Source: [Clostridium] aerotolerans DSM 5434
GTDB lineage: Bacteria; Bacillota; Clostridia; Lachnospirales; Lachnospiraceae
Reading direction: 5' to 3'
Length of the DNA stretch: 64,000 nucleotides
NCBI RefSeq assembly: GCF_000687555.1
Contig: NZ_JHWJ01000010.1
Location: 1 to 64,000 of the forward strand
Position 1 is the first letter of the stretch. Each line of letters opens with the position of its first letter. A program made the position numbers and the translations under genes. The notes beneath the pieces were generated by a model that was not told the origin of the DNA, made no database searches, and saw only the letters and a list, made by a program, of their open reading frames with translations. Positions 19,474-29,223 of this stretch are shown piece by piece.

Positions 19474-19502
19474 TTCAGTAATCCATCCCCATAGGATATA
19501 AT
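19474..19502 (+). promoter_or_regulatory. Possible promoter of the GH94 locus
   Basis: TATAAT at 19497-19502 is a good -10; the best -35 at 17-base spacing is TTCAGT at 19474-19479, a weak match. The start codon is 38 bases downstream. Confidence 0.4.
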
Positions 19503-19539
19503 TTAAGAAAACCATGAGGATGAAAGGAAGGGAACTGGG

Positions 19540-22251
19540 ATGAAGTATGAACTATTAGGGGAACAGGGAGATTTTATCATGGAAAATCCAGACCTGGTAA
19601 GCGGGTTATATTTTCCTCTGGCCAATGAAGCCGGAGTCATGAGCAGTATATCGCCAGACCTTGGGGGAGACAGTAAGATGGATCAGAACTCCTTTTTACT
19701 GCCGCCGGTGAGCATAGAGAATCTTCACAATGACAGATCGTCCAGAAATATCTGGTGCAGAATCAATGGAAAAGAGGTATGGTCCCTGACCGGACGCTCT
19801 GCCTGGCAGCAGGCAAAGAAGTTTTCCAGATACAAGGAACCTGTGGTTTTAGAAGCAGGATTCATGCATCATAAGATCACCAGAATCTCGGAAGAAATTG
19901 GGTGTAAGGCAGAAATTAGCAGCGTGGTTCCTGCTACTGGTGAGACCGTGGAATTAATGAAGATCCAGATACAAAACATTTCTAACGAATATAAGAACTT
20001 ACAAGTCATCACAGCCATTCCCCTGTATGCCCGCTCTGCCGATAACATCAGAGATCACCGCCATGTAACGGCTCTTTTGCACCGGATTAAAACGACGGAT
20101 CACGGTGTTGTGGTGACTCCCACCATGACCTTTGATGAGAGAGGGCATAAGAGAAATGATCGCTCCTATGGTGTGTTCGGTGGAAATGAGACTCAAAAGC
20201 CCATGGGGTATTATCCAGTCCTTGGGGACTTTATTGGAGAGGGTGGTAATTTAGAAACTCCCAGAGCTTTATTTGAAAGCTGTCTTGATGTAAAGGGAGC
20301 TAATTATGAGACTGGTGGATATGAAGCCTTAGGCGGTCTTTGCTTTTCGGAATGCAGAGTAGCTCCTCAGGAAACCATTACCTATGTAATCGCCATGGGG
20401 TATGGGAAGTCAGAAAAAGACTTAATGGAAAACTGCTGCGGCTTCTTATCAGAAGCAGCCTTTGATAGGTGCTGGAATGAGACAAAAGAATACTGGAAGG
20501 AAAAGGTGAATGTAAGTCTTCAGACGGGAAATTCTGAGTTCGACCGCTTTATGAAGTGGGTAAGCTTTCAGCCCATGCTAAGAAGAATCTACGGCTGTTC
20601 CTTTTTGCCCCATCATGACTATGGAAAAGGCGGACGTGGCTGGAGAGACTTATGGCAGGATTGTCTGGCTCTTCTTATGATGAACCCAGGGGGAGTCCGT
20701 CAGATGTTACTGGATAACTTCGGAGGAGTGCGGTTTGATGGGACCAATGCCACTATTATAGGAAATAGTCAGGGAGAATTTATTGCAGACAGGAACAACA
20801 TCACCAGAGTCTGGATGGATCATGGGATATGGCCGTTTTTGACCACGGAATTATACATACATCAAACTGGAGATTTAGGAATTTTATTGGAGAGCAACTC
20901 CTATTTTAAAGACATGCAGGCAGTGCGGGGAGAGGAAAAGGATACCCTTTGGAAGCCAGAAGAAGGAGAACGGTTAAAAGACAAGGAGAATCACATTTAT
21001 GTCGGAACCATTCTGGAACATTTACTGATTCAGAATCTTACGTCATTTTATGAAGTGGGAGAGCACAATCACATAAGAATCCGAGGGGCTGACTGGAATG
21101 ATGCCCTTGATTTAGCCAATGAAAGGGGAGAAAGTGTGGCATTTACCGCCATGTACGCCTCTAATTTAGATGGTCTTGCAACACTTCTTGCTACCCTAAA
21201 AGCACAGGGAATCAACGAATTTCAGCTGGCAGAAGAGATATTGGTTTTGTTGACCGAGGATGTAACGATATATGATGATATTAATCGGAAAAAAGAAATA
21301 CTGGCTGAGTATTGTAACAAATCAATTCACCAGGTCTCCGGAGAAAAGATAACCATAAGCGGAGAGACGCTGCAAAAAAACTTAAAAGGGAAAGCTGAAT
21401 GGATTTACAATCACATTCGGGAAACGGAATGGGTCTCCTCCAAGGACGGTCATGGCTGGTACAACGGCTATTATGACAATTCAGGAAAAAAGGTAGAAGG
21501 AGATCATGAGACCGGAGTTCGCATGATGCTTACCAGTCAGGTGTTTACTCTGATGTCCGGGACTGCGACCGATCATCAGGTCAGGGAGATTGTAAAATCA
21601 GCAAACGCATACCTGTACCGGAGAGAAGTAGGCGGGTATCGGTTAAATACAGATTTTCATGAGGTAAAGATGGATTTAGGCAGAATGTTCGGATTTGCCT
21701 ATGGACATAAGGAAAATGGAGCGGTATTTTCTCATATGGCCGTTATGTTTGGCAATGCCCTATACCGGAGGCAGGCTTCCAAAGAAGGATATGGAGCGCT
21801 TTTTGCCTTATTTGACCATTGCAGTGATTTTGAAAAGAGCAGGATTTATCCTGGAATCCCGGAATATATCGACGCAAGCGGGAGAGGAGTTTATCACTAT
21901 CTAACCGGAGCGGCAAGCTGGTATCTGGTTACGGTGCTGACCCAGATGTTTGGAATCAGAGGATATTATGGGAACTTAACGTTCCGGCCCCAGCTTCTAA
22001 AGGAGCAGTTTGATGAAAATAACCAGGCATCTGCTTCCTTGGAATTTGCAGGAAGAAGCTTAAAGATCATTTATAAAAATCCAGAGCAGTTAGAGCCGGA
22101 GACATATCAGGTTAGTGACATCACCATAAATTGCGTACTTTATCAATCAGGAAAACAGGGTTCCATGATTGTGAGAGAAGATATCATAAGCCTGCCTGAA
22201 CACCAGCTGCATATCATTGAAGTAAGCTTAAAAGGAACGGGGAGGGACTGA
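19540..22251 (+). CDS. GH94-type disaccharide/oligosaccharide phosphorylase
   Basis: A 903-residue protein of the cellobiose-phosphorylase-like family, which splits beta-linked glucosides with inorganic phosphate to give a sugar 1-phosphate. An N-terminal beta-sandwich domain (to about 300) precedes an alpha-barrel with GGRGWRDLWQDCLALL (about 365-380) and IRGADWNDALD (about 513-523); in characterised GH94 enzymes the Asp of DWND is the proton donor. No signal peptide, so cytoplasmic. Its length is between cellobiose and cellodextrin phosphorylases and close to that of laminaribiose phosphorylases, but the linkage cannot be fixed by reading. It leads an operon with a cupin and a two-component system, ahead of an importer, and would act on the imported sugar. 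Confidence 0.8.
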   Translation: MKYELLGEQGDFIMENPDLVSGLYFPLANEAGVMSSISPDLGGDSKMDQNSFLLPPVSIENLHNDRSSRNIWCRINGKEVWSLTGRSAWQQAKKFSRYKEPVVLEAGFMHHKITRISEEIGCKAEISSVVPATGETVELMKIQIQNISNEYKNLQVITAIPLYARSADNIRDHRHVTALLHRIKTTDHGVVVTPTMTFDERGHKRNDRSYGVFGGNETQKPMGYYPVLGDFIGEGGNLETPRALFESCLDVKGANYETGGYEALGGLCFSECRVAPQETITYVIAMGYGKSEKDLMENCCGFLSEAAFDRCWNETKEYWKEKVNVSLQTGNSEFDRFMKWVSFQPMLRRIYGCSFLPHHDYGKGGRGWRDLWQDCLALLMMNPGGVRQMLLDNFGGVRFDGTNATIIGNSQGEFIADRNNITRVWMDHGIWPFLTTELYIHQTGDLGILLESNSYFKDMQAVRGEEKDTLWKPEEGERLKDKENHIYVGTILEHLLIQNLTSFYEVGEHNHIRIRGADWNDALDLANERGESVAFTAMYASNLDGLATLLATLKAQGINEFQLAEEILVLLTEDVTIYDDINRKKEILAEYCNKSIHQVSGEKITISGETLQKNLKGKAEWIYNHIRETEWVSSKDGHGWYNGYYDNSGKKVEGDHETGVRMMLTSQVFTLMSGTATDHQVREIVKSANAYLYRREVGGYRLNTDFHEVKMDLGRMFGFAYGHKENGAVFSHMAVMFGNALYRRQASKEGYGALFALFDHCSDFEKSRIYPGIPEYIDASGRGVYHYLTGAASWYLVTVLTQMFGIRGYYGNLTFRPQLLKEQFDENNQASASLEFAGRSLKIIYKNPEQLEPETYQVSDITINCVLYQSGKQGSMIVREDIISLPEHQLHIIEVSLKGTGRD

Positions 22252-22255
22252 CGGA

Positions 22256-22684
22256 ATGAATGGAATTGAAAGAACTAAAATACAGCACCAGGGTTATTTG
22301 CCCCTAATCGATTACGAGACCTGGAGAGTGGCGGTTCTCAATTACTGTCTTGATGTAAGAGTGGATCAGCTTGTCACCATGCAAAGGCATTTGGAAACAG
22401 ATGAGGTGTTTGTTTTATTGGAAGGGAACTGTGTCCTTTTCTCAGGAGGTAGTGGGGAGCATCCGGAAGAAATCCAATGGGTGAAGATGGAGAAGAACCA
22501 GCTTTATAATGTAAAGAAAGGGGTCTGGCATACTCATACCTTAGATGAGGAAGGAAGCGTTCTCATTATAGAAAATCAGGATACCACAGATGATAATTCC
22601 CCCACAGAAAAGTTGAATGAAGCCCAGATTGAGGCAATCAGAAAAGCTGGTGACTCTTTTGACATTTTCTACCAGAAACATTAG
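22256..22684 (+). CDS. Small cupin-fold protein
   Basis: A 142-residue single-domain cupin. The first motif is visible as RHLETDEVFVLLEG (about 43-56) and the second as GVWHTHTLDEEG (about 86-97), giving His and Glu residues able to bind a metal. No signal peptide. It starts four bases after the GH94 stop and precedes the sensor kinase, so it is part of the operon. Small cupins in sugar loci can be isomerases, epimerases or ligand-binding modules; which applies here is unknown. Confidence 0.65.
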   Translation: MNGIERTKIQHQGYLPLIDYETWRVAVLNYCLDVRVDQLVTMQRHLETDEVFVLLEGNCVLFSGGSGEHPEEIQWVKMEKNQLYNVKKGVWHTHTLDEEGSVLIIENQDTTDDNSPTEKLNEAQIEAIRKAGDSFDIFYQKH

Positions 22685-22718
22685 AATAAGGGTATGATGA
22701 ATACAAGGGGAGAACGCT

Positions 22719-24437
22719 ATGACCGGTTTGAGAGAGCTATGGAACAACATGAGAATTAAGACTAAGATATTGGTGATGTATTTGACCATCCTGTTTATTT
22801 CATTTGTCATCACATTTTCTGTCATCTCGGTCATTAACAGCTCCTATACGAAAAATGAGATTACAAATGCGGGAACCCAGACCGTCAGCGCCCTGAAAGG
22901 AAACCTGTCCCTGATTTTTGAAAATGTGACCCAGTTTTCCAATCTCATTTATTTTGATAAAAATGTTCAGGAGGTATTAAGGCACGTGGACAATGCCTCC
23001 ATTGATCCCTCTATTCAAAAGACCATCAAGCAGAGTCTGGTCAACATGATACTGTCCGGAGAGTACATATCCAGCGTTATGATCATTGATTCCTATCACA
23101 ACACCTACAGCTCTTATAAAATGGCTCCCAAGACTGTGTCAATGGATAAGCTTCTGGACGCTGAGTGGTATCAGAAAATTGCGGAGCACAGGGGAAATGG
23201 GTTCTTCATGAAAGGAAGCGAAGGGGTCATTGAATTTTATGGGGATACTCCATATATCACCTATGTCCGGGAGATCCGGGATGTCAATAATTATAAGCCC
23301 CTGGCTATTTTACTGGTCACTGTCAATGAGGAAACCATCCGTAATTATTTCAATCAGGTCAGCGATGCCCAGAAAAATGATTTCTATATCATTGACAGTA
23401 AGGGCGAGTATATTGTGGCGCCGAAAAAAGACTTAGTAAGGGAAGATAACCGGCTTGTGATTTCCCAGGATATTGGCATTGAAGACTGGAAGCTGGCAGG
23501 ACTGTTTCAATTTGATGATATCACGGTTCTGGCCCCATACTATTCCACCGTGGTTGTTCTAATCATCTGTATCAATGTGATTTTCGTCTTTTTCTGCTCC
23601 GTCATGCTGACCCGTTTTATTTTCCACCCCCTAAAGAAAGTGGAAACCCATATGATGCTGGTGGAACAGGGGCAGTTTGTAGAGATGGAGGTAAGCCATC
23701 AGAAAAATGAGATCAACAATTTAAAAAAGGGATTCAATCACATGACCACCTCCATAAAGAACCTGATTCGTAAAGTAAAGGAGGAGGAGCAGATCATTGC
23801 AAAGACAGAGCTGAACCTGCTACAAGCCCAGATCAATCCTCATTTTCTATATAATACCCTGGATGCAGTCTCCGCCCTGGCACTGATGAAGGATTACGAT
23901 AACTGTTTTAAGATGACTCAGGCACTTGGAAGGTTTTACCGAAACAGCTTGAACAGTGGTCTTGATTTCATAAAGATAAAGGATGAAATCAACTGCATTG
24001 AGAGCTATCTGACCATTTTGAATATCCGTTATGACAATGAAATAAGGACAGAGATTGATGTGGAGGAAGAGGTAAAGGAATGTGAGATATTAAAGCTTCT
24101 ACTTCAGCCCCTGGTGGAGAATGCGGTGCACCATGGAATCAAGCCAAAGGACGGAAAAGGAACCATATCCATTCGGGTATTTTCCGATGAGGATGAGATT
24201 ATTTTCATCGTATCCGATGACGGAATTGGAATGTCGGAAGAGAAGATTGCGGAAATTATGGAGGGAAGGCTTGCAACGGGGAAATCTGGTTTTGGGCTGT
24301 ATAATCTGATGCAGCGGATCACCCTCTATCACGGGATTAAACAGCCGGTTCTCATACACAGTGAACTGGGCAATGGAACGGAAGTGGCAGTGAGGTTCAA
24401 ACGTCTGGATACAAGGGGGGATTATTGGGTTGATTAA
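22719..24437 (+). CDS. YesM-type membrane sensor histidine kinase
   Basis: A 572-residue kinase of the LytS/YesM group. It has a membrane segment at about 19-42, an extracellular sensing domain (Cache-like) to about 275, a second membrane segment about 278-300, a HAMP region, then the His_kinase block with QINPHFLYNTLDA (phospho-accepting His about 374) and an ATPase domain with LVENAVHHGIK, DDGIGM and SGFGLYN. It should sense an extracellular sugar, or its loaded binding protein, and phosphorylate the regulator whose gene overlaps its last eight bases. Confidence 0.92.
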   Translation: MTGLRELWNNMRIKTKILVMYLTILFISFVITFSVISVINSSYTKNEITNAGTQTVSALKGNLSLIFENVTQFSNLIYFDKNVQEVLRHVDNASIDPSIQKTIKQSLVNMILSGEYISSVMIIDSYHNTYSSYKMAPKTVSMDKLLDAEWYQKIAEHRGNGFFMKGSEGVIEFYGDTPYITYVREIRDVNNYKPLAILLVTVNEETIRNYFNQVSDAQKNDFYIIDSKGEYIVAPKKDLVREDNRLVISQDIGIEDWKLAGLFQFDDITVLAPYYSTVVVLIICINVIFVFFCSVMLTRFIFHPLKKVETHMMLVEQGQFVEMEVSHQKNEINNLKKGFNHMTTSIKNLIRKVKEEEQIIAKTELNLLQAQINPHFLYNTLDAVSALALMKDYDNCFKMTQALGRFYRNSLNSGLDFIKIKDEINCIESYLTILNIRYDNEIRTEIDVEEEVKECEILKLLLQPLVENAVHHGIKPKDGKGTISIRVFSDEDEIIFIVSDDGIGMSEEKIAEIMEGRLATGKSGFGLYNLMQRITLYHGIKQPVLIHSELGNGTEVAVRFKRLDTRGDYWVD

Positions 24438-25986
24438 GGTACTGATTGTTGACGATGAAAAACTGGAACGTGTATTAATCAGCAAGGGGTTTCCCTGGGA
24501 AGAACATGGCTTTCAGATTATAGGGGAAGCTTCTTCTGGTATGGAAGCCCTGGAGTTTATTAAACACAGAAGGCCGGAGCTGATTATAACAGATATTAAC
24601 ATGCCTCATATGGATGGGCTTAAGCTGGCGGAACATATCTATTCCCTTTATGAGAAGGTACATGTCATCATCATAACAGGATACCGGGAATTTGAATACG
24701 CAAGGCAGGCCGTTAAGCTGGGGGTGGAAGATTTTCTTTTAAAGCCGGTGGATATGAATGAGCTGTCAGACATTGCAGCCCGGATTAAAATGAAAATTGG
24801 GAAGGAAAAGGCCCACGAGCAGGAAGTGGAGATGCTAAAACAGAATGTGTCCGCAGACCAGGATATATTAATGGAAAGCTTCTTTCAACGGCTGGTAGAG
24901 CAGCGGATTACCAAAGAGGAAGCAGAGAAAAAACTCCATGCTTATAGCTGTGAAGCCCTTCTTGATTCCTGCTGCTGCCTTAGTATCCATATAAAAGAAG
25001 AAAACCAAGACATGGAGCCTCATAAAAAAGCAATGAAACTTTTTAGAGAACATGAGATTCCCCAGACCATTTCCTTTCTTCATTATATGAAACACATGAT
25101 TATATTCTGCGTGGGAAGCAGTGTAACGAAAGGAAAGGAGATTGCCCGGGAATTTCACCAGGTACTTTCTGATAACAGGTTAAGTGCAATCATCGGTATC
25201 AGCGGCATCCAACATGGATTTTGGGGAATCGGAACAGCCTTTACTGAGTCGGAACATGCCCTAAGTGCATCGGTCCTCTTAGGAGGTAACCAGGTCATTA
25301 CCTATGAAGAATATCTGCGCGTCAAGGAGAAAAATCCAGGGAAACTGATGTTTGACTGGGACGATTTTCTCTTTTCTCTGACCAATGGAATATCGGAACG
25401 GGTATGGACCTTCATAGAAGATTATATTAGTGGAATCAGAAATTCAAAGGTGACTGAGGTGGAATATCTAAGGCTTATGACCATGGACTTGACCTCCAAG
25501 GCAGGAAGCACCTTACATAAATATGGGGACAGTCTGGAGCAACTCATTGGAGAAGAGGCTCTTTATGAAGGAATACGGGGAATTCAGTCTCTGGAGGATT
25601 GCCGCAGGTTCCTAAAAGACTGTATGAATCTCATTCTGGATTATCACAATGGTAAAAAGACGAAGCAGGGTAATAAGGTAGTGAGAGAAGCGCTCTCTTA
25701 TCTCAATGAGAATTTCTGTGATCCCAACCTGTCCTTAAAGACGGCAGCAGCTAACGTCTATTCCAATGAGAGCTACTTAAGCCGGGTCTTTAAAAAAGAG
25801 GTTGGCTTAAGTCTGATTGAATATGTGATGAAAAAACGAATCGAGGAAAGCATTCTCCTTCTCAATACCACGGATTTGAAAGTCTATGAAATAGCGGAAA
25901 AGGTTGGCTTTCGGGATTCCCATTACTTTAGCATCTGCTTTAAAAAGCATGTGGGCGTCACGGTGAAGGAATTTAAACAAAGGTAG
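24430..25986 (+). CDS. YesN-type response regulator with AraC DNA-binding domain
   Basis: A 518-residue regulator with an N-terminal receiver domain (VDDEK at 8-12, phospho-acceptor Asp about 55 in ITDINMP, the conserved Lys in LLKPVD) and a C-terminal AraC pair of helix-turn-helix motifs (about 415-518; VYSNESYLSRVFKKEVG and EIAEKVGFRDSHYFS). The TTG start overlaps the kinase end and has AAGGGGG upstream. The middle region is a typical variable linker. The likely target is the promoter at 26021 just downstream of its own gene. Confidence 0.92.
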   Translation: MIKVLIVDDEKLERVLISKGFPWEEHGFQIIGEASSGMEALEFIKHRRPELIITDINMPHMDGLKLAEHIYSLYEKVHVIIITGYREFEYARQAVKLGVEDFLLKPVDMNELSDIAARIKMKIGKEKAHEQEVEMLKQNVSADQDILMESFFQRLVEQRITKEEAEKKLHAYSCEALLDSCCCLSIHIKEENQDMEPHKKAMKLFREHEIPQTISFLHYMKHMIIFCVGSSVTKGKEIAREFHQVLSDNRLSAIIGISGIQHGFWGIGTAFTESEHALSASVLLGGNQVITYEEYLRVKEKNPGKLMFDWDDFLFSLTNGISERVWTFIEDYISGIRNSKVTEVEYLRLMTMDLTSKAGSTLHKYGDSLEQLIGEEALYEGIRGIQSLEDCRRFLKDCMNLILDYHNGKKTKQGNKVVREALSYLNENFCDPNLSLKTAAANVYSNESYLSRVFKKEVGLSLIEYVMKKRIEESILLLNTTDLKVYEIAEKVGFRDSHYFSICFKKHVGVTVKEFKQR

Positions 25987-26002
25987 TAAAATTTCTTACC
26001 TA

Positions 26003-26049
26003 TTGAGTCAAAATATTAAATTGAGTCAGAAAGCAGTTTTCCGTATACT
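26003..26049 (+). promoter_or_regulatory. Promoter with duplicated TTGAGTCA for the importer genes
   Basis: TTGAGT at 26021-26026 and TATACT at 26044-26049 are 17 bases apart. The octamer TTGAGTCA occurs twice in direct orientation, at 26003-26010 and 26021-26028, 18 bases start to start; the second copy covers the -35. Such paired direct repeats next to a -35 suit an AraC-type activator. Confidence 0.6.
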
Positions 26050-26094
26050 GATAGTATCATATTGTTTCACAAAATCCAGGAGGAGGAATTTGTA

Positions 26095-27417
26095 ATGAAA
26101 AAAAGAATGGGAAAAAGGGTTTCAGCCGTTATACTGACTGCCGCCCTGGCAGTGGGATTGGCAGGCTGTGCAGGCAAGAGCAGTACGCCGCCAGCAGCAG
26201 CGGGATCATCGGAATCTGGAAAAGATAAGGTGGTGTTAAATGTCTGGCACCAGTGGTCCAATGATACCAACGAGTTAAAGAAGAAATATGATGAAGCAGT
26301 AGCAGCTTACATAAAAGACAATCCAGAGGTGGAGATCAATACCCAGACTCTGGATACAGAAGCTTATAAGACGAAAATCTCCGCAGAGTTTGCAGGAGAT
26401 GCCAAAGGAATTGACCTGTTTTACTACTGGGGAGCAGGAACAGCCAGAAAGATGGTGAATGCAGATAAATTGCTTCCTCTGGATCCATATATCACCGATG
26501 AGGTAAAGGGGAAATTGCTGGAGGGGTCTACGGCAGCCTTTGAATACAACGATAAAACCTATTCCCTTCCCATGTTCTCCTGGTATATGACCTTGTACTG
26601 CAATAAGGCCCTGTTTGAACAGGCAGGAGCAGAACTGCCCCAAACATATGACCAGCTGGTTACTGCGGTAGAGAAGCTTTCAAAGCTTGACGGGGTAACA
26701 CCCATGGCTTCTGGTGCAAAGGACGGATGGAACGCAGCATTTATCTATCAGGCTTTGGCCTTACGGTCAGTAGGTGCCGAGGATATCAACAAGATGCTGT
26801 CTGGAAAAGCTCCCTTTGAAGGGGAAGGATATAAGGACGCTGCAGATAAGGTTCAGGAATTATACAAGCTGGGAGCCTTTGGTGCCAATCCTTTAGAGCA
26901 GAGCAATGATGATGCCAATGCAGCCTTTGGAAACGGGAAAGCAGCCATGAGGCTTATGGGAAGCTGGTTTGCAAACAGCATTTATTCCGATAAGACGGTT
27001 ACCATTAAGCCGGAGGATGTAGTTGCTTTGAAGATTCCCATGATTTCAGGCAAAGGAAATGAAGGAGATTACTGCGGTGGATTCGTGGAATCCTTCTGGG
27101 TCAATAAGAACACAAAGAATCCCGACCAGGCAGCCAAGTTTGCAATCTACATCAATGAAAAGATGGGGGAAGCAGCCTATGAAACAGGAAGCGGTTTCAG
27201 CGGCTGGAAAACAGAGATCGATGAGAAGGGATTAAATCCGCTGTTCATACAGATTAAGGATCTTCTTTCTCAGGGAACCACAGCCGTTCTTGCCTGGGAT
27301 ACTTCCTTAGATGCAGAGCCAGCCACCATTCACAATGAGCAGGTCCAGACCTTGTTTGCACCCAATGCGGATACGGGTGAATTCATAAAAGAACATGAGG
27401 CGGCTATTAACAAGTAA
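26095..27417 (+). CDS. Sugar ABC importer substrate-binding lipoprotein (family 1)
   Basis: A 440-residue extracytoplasmic binding protein with a lipobox (GLAGC, Cys about 22 from ATG 26095) and a Ser/Ala-rich linker. Family 1 features include VLNVWHQWSND at the mature start, the NPEVEINT stretch and the C-terminal region for closure over an oligosaccharide. AGGAGG precedes the ATG. It is followed by a terminator-like hairpin and two permease genes, with no ATPase gene, so a shared MsmX-type ATPase is expected. The ligand is unknown but should match the phosphorylases of this locus. Confidence 0.9.
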   Translation: MKKRMGKRVSAVILTAALAVGLAGCAGKSSTPPAAAGSSESGKDKVVLNVWHQWSNDTNELKKKYDEAVAAYIKDNPEVEINTQTLDTEAYKTKISAEFAGDAKGIDLFYYWGAGTARKMVNADKLLPLDPYITDEVKGKLLEGSTAAFEYNDKTYSLPMFSWYMTLYCNKALFEQAGAELPQTYDQLVTAVEKLSKLDGVTPMASGAKDGWNAAFIYQALALRSVGAEDINKMLSGKAPFEGEGYKDAADKVQELYKLGAFGANPLEQSNDDANAAFGNGKAAMRLMGSWFANSIYSDKTVTIKPEDVVALKIPMISGKGNEGDYCGGFVESFWVNKNTKNPDQAAKFAIYINEKMGEAAYETGSGFSGWKTEIDEKGLNPLFIQIKDLLSQGTTAVLAWDTSLDAEPATIHNEQVQTLFAPNADTGEFIKEHEAAINK

Positions 27418-27427
27418 GTAAGAGCAA

Positions 27428-27467
27428 AGGGGGTATCGCTTACAGACTGAGGCGATGCCCTTTTTTT
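27428..27467 (+). terminator. Intra-operon terminator between binding protein and permease genes
   Basis: GGGTATCGC pairs with GCGATGCCC (one wobble) around a 12-base loop, followed by seven T. Leaky termination here would give more binding protein than permease. Confidence 0.75.
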
Positions 27468-27486
27468 GCCAAAAAGGAGGTCTTTT

Positions 27487-28380
27487 ATGAACAACATGTT
27501 AGGGAAAAAAAGAAATGTAGCCTGCTTTGTACTGCCAGCTCTCATTTTATTTGTCTGTTTCAGTATCATTCCCCTGATCATTTCCGGAATCTACAGCTTC
27601 TTTCAATACGATGGAATCGGCAAGATGAATTTCATTGGCCTGGGAAATTATTTAAGGATGTTTGCGGAGGACCGTCATTTCATCAAAGCAGTGACCAACT
27701 CCCTTATCTTAGTAGGAGCGTCCCTGCTGATTCAGCTTCCCATTTCCCTCATTCTTGCAATGGTACTGGCAAGAGGAGTGAAGGGCGAACAGTTTTTCCG
27801 GACGGTCTATTTTCTTCCGGTGGTAATATCCAGTATGGTCATCGGTCAGCTTTGGATGAAGATGTTCAACAGCGATTACGGACTTTTAAATGGACTCATT
27901 CGTGCCATGGGATATTCTGATTTTAATTATTCCTGGCTCTCAAACCCGGAGACTGCCTTTCTTTCCACCGTGGTTCCGGCAGTGTGGCAATACATCGGCT
28001 ACCATATGCTTATTTTCTACGCAGGAATTAAATCCATCTCTCCGGACTATTATGAGGCGGCCCAGATCGACGGCGCCAGTAAATGGCAGGTGAATACAAA
28101 GATTACCCTTCCCCTTCTGGCCCCGGTGGTAAAGACATGTGTCATTTTCTCCATTACCGGTTCCTTACGTGCCTTCGATTTAATCTATGTTATGACAGGC
28201 GGTGGTCCAAACCATGCCAGTGAAGTACCGGCAACCCTTATGTATAATAATTTATTTCGAAAAGGGCTTTATGGCTATGGAAGTGCCCAGGCGTTTTTCA
28301 TCGTAGTGGAGTGCCTTATTTTTACCTTTATCGTGAGCCGGCTGTTTAAAAAAGCAGAAGAAAATGCTTCAGCCATATAA
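27487..28380 (+). CDS. Sugar ABC importer permease, MalF/UgpA type
   Basis: A 297-residue inner permease subunit with about six membrane segments. The ATPase-coupling EAA loop is visible as YYEAAQIDGASKWQVNTKI followed by TLPLLAP near 200-225. AAAAAGGAGG precedes ATG 27487. It pairs with the permease encoded 15 bases downstream. Confidence 0.93.
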   Translation: MNNMLGKKRNVACFVLPALILFVCFSIIPLIISGIYSFFQYDGIGKMNFIGLGNYLRMFAEDRHFIKAVTNSLILVGASLLIQLPISLILAMVLARGVKGEQFFRTVYFLPVVISSMVIGQLWMKMFNSDYGLLNGLIRAMGYSDFNYSWLSNPETAFLSTVVPAVWQYIGYHMLIFYAGIKSISPDYYEAAQIDGASKWQVNTKITLPLLAPVVKTCVIFSITGSLRAFDLIYVMTGGGPNHASEVPATLMYNNLFRKGLYGYGSAQAFFIVVECLIFTFIVSRLFKKAEENASAI

Positions 28381-28395
28381 GAGGGGGATGATACC

Positions 28396-29217
28396 ATGAA
28401 AATCAGAAAAAAAATTAAATTTTTGGTGCTGAGCCTGATTGCAGTCTCTCAGATTTTCCCTTTGTACTGGCTGATTACTTTCTCCTTAAAGACAAACGGA
28501 GAGATTTTTGGAGAAAATATCATCGGACTTCCAAGGTTCTGGAGGTGGGAAAATTATCAGTCCGCCTTGACTCAGACCAAACTGATCCAGTATTTTTTAA
28601 ATTCCGTGTTCTATTCCATGGTCACCGTCATCATAGCCGGCCTGTTGTCAGCCATGGCCGCCTATGCCATAGCCAGAATGAAATGGAAATTAAAAGCCCT
28701 GGTATTCGGCGTGTTTGCCCTGGGAATCATGATTCCGGCCCAGGCTGCACTGCTTCCCCTGTTTCAGCTTCTGGATAAAACCGGATTAAAGGGAGGTTAT
28801 CTTGGGCTGTTGATTCCTTATATCTCAGGTGCTCTTCCTATGAGCATTATGATCCTGACCGGATTTTATAAAAGCATTCCAATGGAGATTGAGGAGGCGG
28901 CCTGCATTGATGGCTGCGGGATTATCCGCTGCTTTGCAACCATAATTCTTCCTATTATAAAGCCCGCCCTTGCAACGGCATCTGTTTTTACCTTTTTAGG
29001 AACCTGGAATGAACTGATGCTGGCCAACACCTTTGTAGACAGCGACCGTTACCGGACTCTGCCTGTAGGTATCATGTCCTTTGCCGGACAGTATTCCACG
29101 GATTGGGGACTCATTGGTGCTGGTATGGTGATTGCCACCTTGCCGACCATTGTCATTTACTTTATGCTGAGCAATCAGATTCAGGACAGTCTGGTAGCAG
29201 GTGCAGTGAAAGGATAA
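28396..29217 (+). CDS. Sugar ABC importer permease, MalG/UgpE type
   Basis: A 273-residue permease subunit with six predicted membrane segments and the EAA loop IEEAACIDGCGIIRCFATI then ILPIIKP (about 170-195). Start ATG follows GAGGGGG. It completes the heterodimeric channel; the phosphorylase-like gene begins six bases after its stop. Confidence 0.93.
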   Translation: MKIRKKIKFLVLSLIAVSQIFPLYWLITFSLKTNGEIFGENIIGLPRFWRWENYQSALTQTKLIQYFLNSVFYSMVTVIIAGLLSAMAAYAIARMKWKLKALVFGVFALGIMIPAQAALLPLFQLLDKTGLKGGYLGLLIPYISGALPMSIMILTGFYKSIPMEIEEAACIDGCGIIRCFATIILPIIKPALATASVFTFLGTWNELMLANTFVDSDRYRTLPVGIMSFAGQYSTDWGLIGAGMVIATLPTIVIYFMLSNQIQDSLVAGAVKG

Positions 29218-29223
29218 GAAGCG

